A DNA stretch of 64,000 bases, from contig NZ_MVHU01000003.1 in the NCBI RefSeq assembly GCF_002086285.1, forward strand, positions 183,556-247,555, read 5' to 3'. Below are positions 62,159 to 64,000 of this stretch, one piece after another. Numbering within the stretch: position 1 is the stretch's first letter; each line of letters starts with the position of its first letter. Source of the stretch: Mycolicibacter kumamotonensis. Lineage in GTDB: Bacteria; Actinomycetota; Actinomycetes; Mycobacteriales; Mycobacteriaceae. Position numbers and translations under genes: made by a program. The notes below the pieces were generated by a model that saw nothing but the letters and a program-made list of their open reading frames with translations, had not been told where the DNA came from and searched no databases.

Positions 62159-64000
62159 CTAAGCCTGCGGGCTTAGGACGCAGTGGACTTCGTCGAGGCT
62201 GGCGGTGCGCGGGCCGGTGGCCGGATCGGGGTTGGTGTTTTTTGTGCGGAGGGCCTGGTCTAGGCGTGCGGTATCGAACATGGCTGGGCCGCGGGCCATC
62301 GTGCTGGTGAGGAGGTAGCGGCCGGCGTCGGGTGTGCGCTGTGTTGCCTGTTCTGCTGCGCTGGTTCCGGTGAGTGTGATCGCGTCGCTGAGGTTGATGC
62401 CGACCTGGAACACCTGGGGTTCGGTGTCGAGTACTGCGGTCAGGCGGGTGAGGTAGTTCTCGGGGGTGAAAAACTGCCAGCCTTGGCCTAGGTGCAGCCA
62501 GAGTCGTCCATTGATCTGCGCGCGCAGCGCGGCGAGCTGGGCTCCGGGCCCGGCACCGGGTCTGGCCCGGCCGAGCGTGACGAAACCGTAGCGTTTGCGT
62601 AGTTGTGCGCGATCGGCGGCCGATAGGCCGGTATCGAGTACCAAGACCCCCCCGATGCGTGACACGTCGAGGCAGCAGTTCAGAAACGTGTTCAGGGTTT
62701 GTTCGGTGGCCTGCCGGTCGGGTCCGGCGATCAGGGTGACGGTGACCTCGCCCTGTCGGGGGTTAGCGGTCAGGGACTTCACCAGGGCTTGGGGATAGGG
62801 GGAGGCCGCCTCGAGCATGGCCGGCACCGAAAAGTCACGGTTGGCTGCGATGCGTTGCCGATCAGAATCGGGCAGGTCGGGCCGCGCCAGCAGGCGTCGA
62901 CCCAGCGTGAACGCCTCGCCATGCCGCCCGATCCAGGACGCACACACCGCCTGCTCATCAACCGCACGCCACGCATAGACCTGTGCGATATCGGCGGGGA
63001 TAAAGAGGTCGTCGTCGGGGAAGGGGATGGCGGCAGCGCGCTGGGCAAACAAATACGCGAAGCTGAAGTGCTGTTGGAAGCGATACCGGACGGCGATGGC
63101 GTGCAGTGCCTCGGCGCGGGTCGGCCGGGAAATCGAGGAGCGCAAGTAGGCGTCTTCAACATCGGGCCACGGTTCACCGAGCTTCTGCATCGTCGCCGCG
63201 AGCCGGTACATCGCCCAGTAGACCTCCTCATCATCGCCGCCCAACTCGATGCGCTGCGCATACCATCTGCGCGCGGCGATGAAATCCTCCAACTGGAAAC
63301 AGGTTTCGGCGAGGAAAAAGACCGACCGTGCATCCTGGGGATCCAGTTCAACCTTTGCCAGCAACTGATCGCGTTCCTGCTCAGACTTAGGCCTGAGCAG
63401 ATTGCGCCTGCGGAGCTCCTGATCAGCGTTGGGGTCTTTGTCGTCGAGAGGCTCGCCGATGGGCGGGAAGTCTGGCGCACCAGTCTCATGGGCCACGTCC
63501 TCAGGGCTTACCGACAGTGCCCGTTCCACGATGGCGACCTGGTCGCGCGCGGAGAACAGTTCGAAGCCTCGCTCGGCGAGTTCGCGCCGTGCGTCCTCGT
63601 CGCCGAGCAGTTCCACACAGCGATCAACCAGGTCGCTGTAGTCGGCGAACGCGACACCGGACTCCAACTCGTGCTCCAAGACCGGATCGTCACCCCGCTC
63701 AGACACCACCGCGCGCTTGTTGGCCAGCAGATAGGACACTCGCGCGATCTCGAAGATCTTCGCATCCCAGTAGTGCATGTTCAGTACGAGCTTCGACCGC
63801 GCAATCCACGCATCACGGCTCGCACCAAGGGCGCCGGTCAGCCATTTGACGCGAAGACCCCGGTCATGCAGGTCTTTCAAAACGCCGTACCGGCGTGCGC
63901 TGAGCATGCCGTAGAACAGGACGGAGGAATTGTCAAATCCTGTGGATCGGTGAGTTTCAGGCGACCTCCGTTCCGGCGGGTTGGGCCTCGGTCGGTGCTG
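62159..64000 (-). CDS. Glycosyltransferase with TPR-like region, N-terminus beyond window edge
   Basis: The frame is open from the window edge to a stop at 62159, giving at least 613 residues. The first part (DNSSVLFYGMLSARRYGVLKDLHDRG, then WIARSKLVLNMHYWDAKIFEIARVSYLLANKRAVVSE) resembles the C-terminal half of GT-B glycosyltransferases with the donor-binding E. The middle, about 200 residues, is helical and TPR-like (DARSVFFLAETCFQLEDFIAARRWYAQRIELGG). The C-terminal 200 residues (VTVTLIAGPDRQATEQTLNTFLNCC onward) look like a second GT-A-like fold with no obvious DxD. It is on the opposite strand to rmlBC. An ATG at 63905-63907 is internal, since upstream codons remain protein-like. Confidence 0.75.
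   Translation of the reverse strand, partial: QHRPRPNPPERRSPETHRSTGFDNSSVLFYGMLSARRYGVLKDLHDRGLRVKWLTGALGASRDAWIARSKLVLNMHYWDAKIFEIARVSYLLANKRAVVSERGDDPVLEHELESGVAFADYSDLVDRCVELLGDEDARRELAERGFELFSARDQVAIVERALSVSPEDVAHETGAPDFPPIGEPLDDKDPNADQELRRRNLLRPKSEQERDQLLAKVELDPQDARSVFFLAETCFQLEDFIAARRWYAQRIELGGDDEEVYWAMYRLAATMQKLGEPWPDVEDAYLRSSISRPTRAEALHAIAVRYRFQQHFSFAYLFAQRAAAIPFPDDDLFIPADIAQVYAWRAVDEQAVCASWIGRHGEAFTLGRRLLARPDLPDSDRQRIAANRDFSVPAMLEAASPYPQALVKSLTANPRQGEVTVTLIAGPDRQATEQTLNTFLNCCLDVSRIGGVLVLDTGLSAADRAQLRKRYGFVTLGRARPGAGPGAQLAALRAQINGRLWLHLGQGWQFFTPENYLTRLTAVLDTEPQVFQVGINLSDAITLTGTSAAEQATQRTPDAGRYLLTSTMARGPAMFDTARLDQALRTKNTNPDPATGPRTASLDEVHCVLSPQA

Overview
This window is chromosomal DNA from a mycobacterium (family Mycobacteriaceae). 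It is GC-rich and carries, in near-canonical order, the mycolyl-arabinogalactan cell-wall cluster that in M. tuberculosis H37Rv runs roughly from Rv3835 down to Rv3790. The species cannot be fixed by reading alone. It is not an M. tuberculosis-complex arrangement: the sulfolipid locus (pks2/papA/mmpL8), PE_PGRS62 and the GtrA gene Rv3789 are not in their H37Rv places, while other genes occupy some of those positions.

Layout. (1) 1-2250: septum-formation family protein (partial), divergent from serS. (2) 2251-7134: an mmpS/mmpL transporter operon bracketed by two paralogous TetR genes. (3) 7182-9975: a DUF2834-type membrane protein, a TetR and a phytoene-desaturase-like flavoenzyme, with two near-identical palindromic operators on either side of the tetR gene. 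(4) 9977-11859: a metallo-beta-lactamase/Rieske protein with a small downstream partner. (5) 12218-15432: three consecutive PlsC-type acyltransferases and a HAD phosphatase. (6) 15460-18166: a peptidoglycan amidase with LGFP repeats and the exported repeat protein Erp. (7) 18481-25036: the galactan/decaprenyl-phosphoarabinose operon glf, glfT2, PAP2 phosphatase, ubiA (DPPR synthase), aftB. (8) 25328-37687: mycolate synthesis and transfer genes, namely fbpA, MPT51/fbpD, culp6, fadD32, pks13, accD4. (9) 37900-44297: an accessory block with a PE-PPE-type hydrolase, an MFS symporter, a TetR, and a four-gene operon of two paralogous membrane proteins plus cytochrome-oxidase subunit III- and IV-like proteins. 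(10) 44386-59702, minus strand: dprE1, dprE2, aftA, embC, embA, embB (in transcription order), interrupted by a plus-strand hydrolase gene between aftA and embC and by a 679-bp inverted-repeat-bounded unit between embC and embA. (11) 59781-64000: a small anchored protein, rmlB and rmlC (dTDP-rhamnose synthesis), and a partial glycosyltransferase/TPR protein.

How the genes fit together. rmlBC supply dTDP-rhamnose for the linker. glf and glfT2 build galactan. ubiA, the PAP2 phosphatase, dprE1 and dprE2 make decaprenyl-phosphoryl-arabinose. AftA, EmbA/B/C and AftB add arabinan. accD4, fadD32 and pks13 make mycolic acids. Ag85A mycolylates arabinan and trehalose. The window therefore encodes most of the mycolyl-arabinogalactan assembly line.

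The least expected structures are three. First, the 49-bp terminal inverted repeats (47/49 identical) that enclose a small winged-helix gene inside the emb operon. Second, the TetR-controlled oxidase-subunit-III/IV-like operon, which lacks subunits I and II. Third, related long-loop hairpins scattered through intergenic DNA. No tRNA, rRNA, CRISPR array or transposase was seen.
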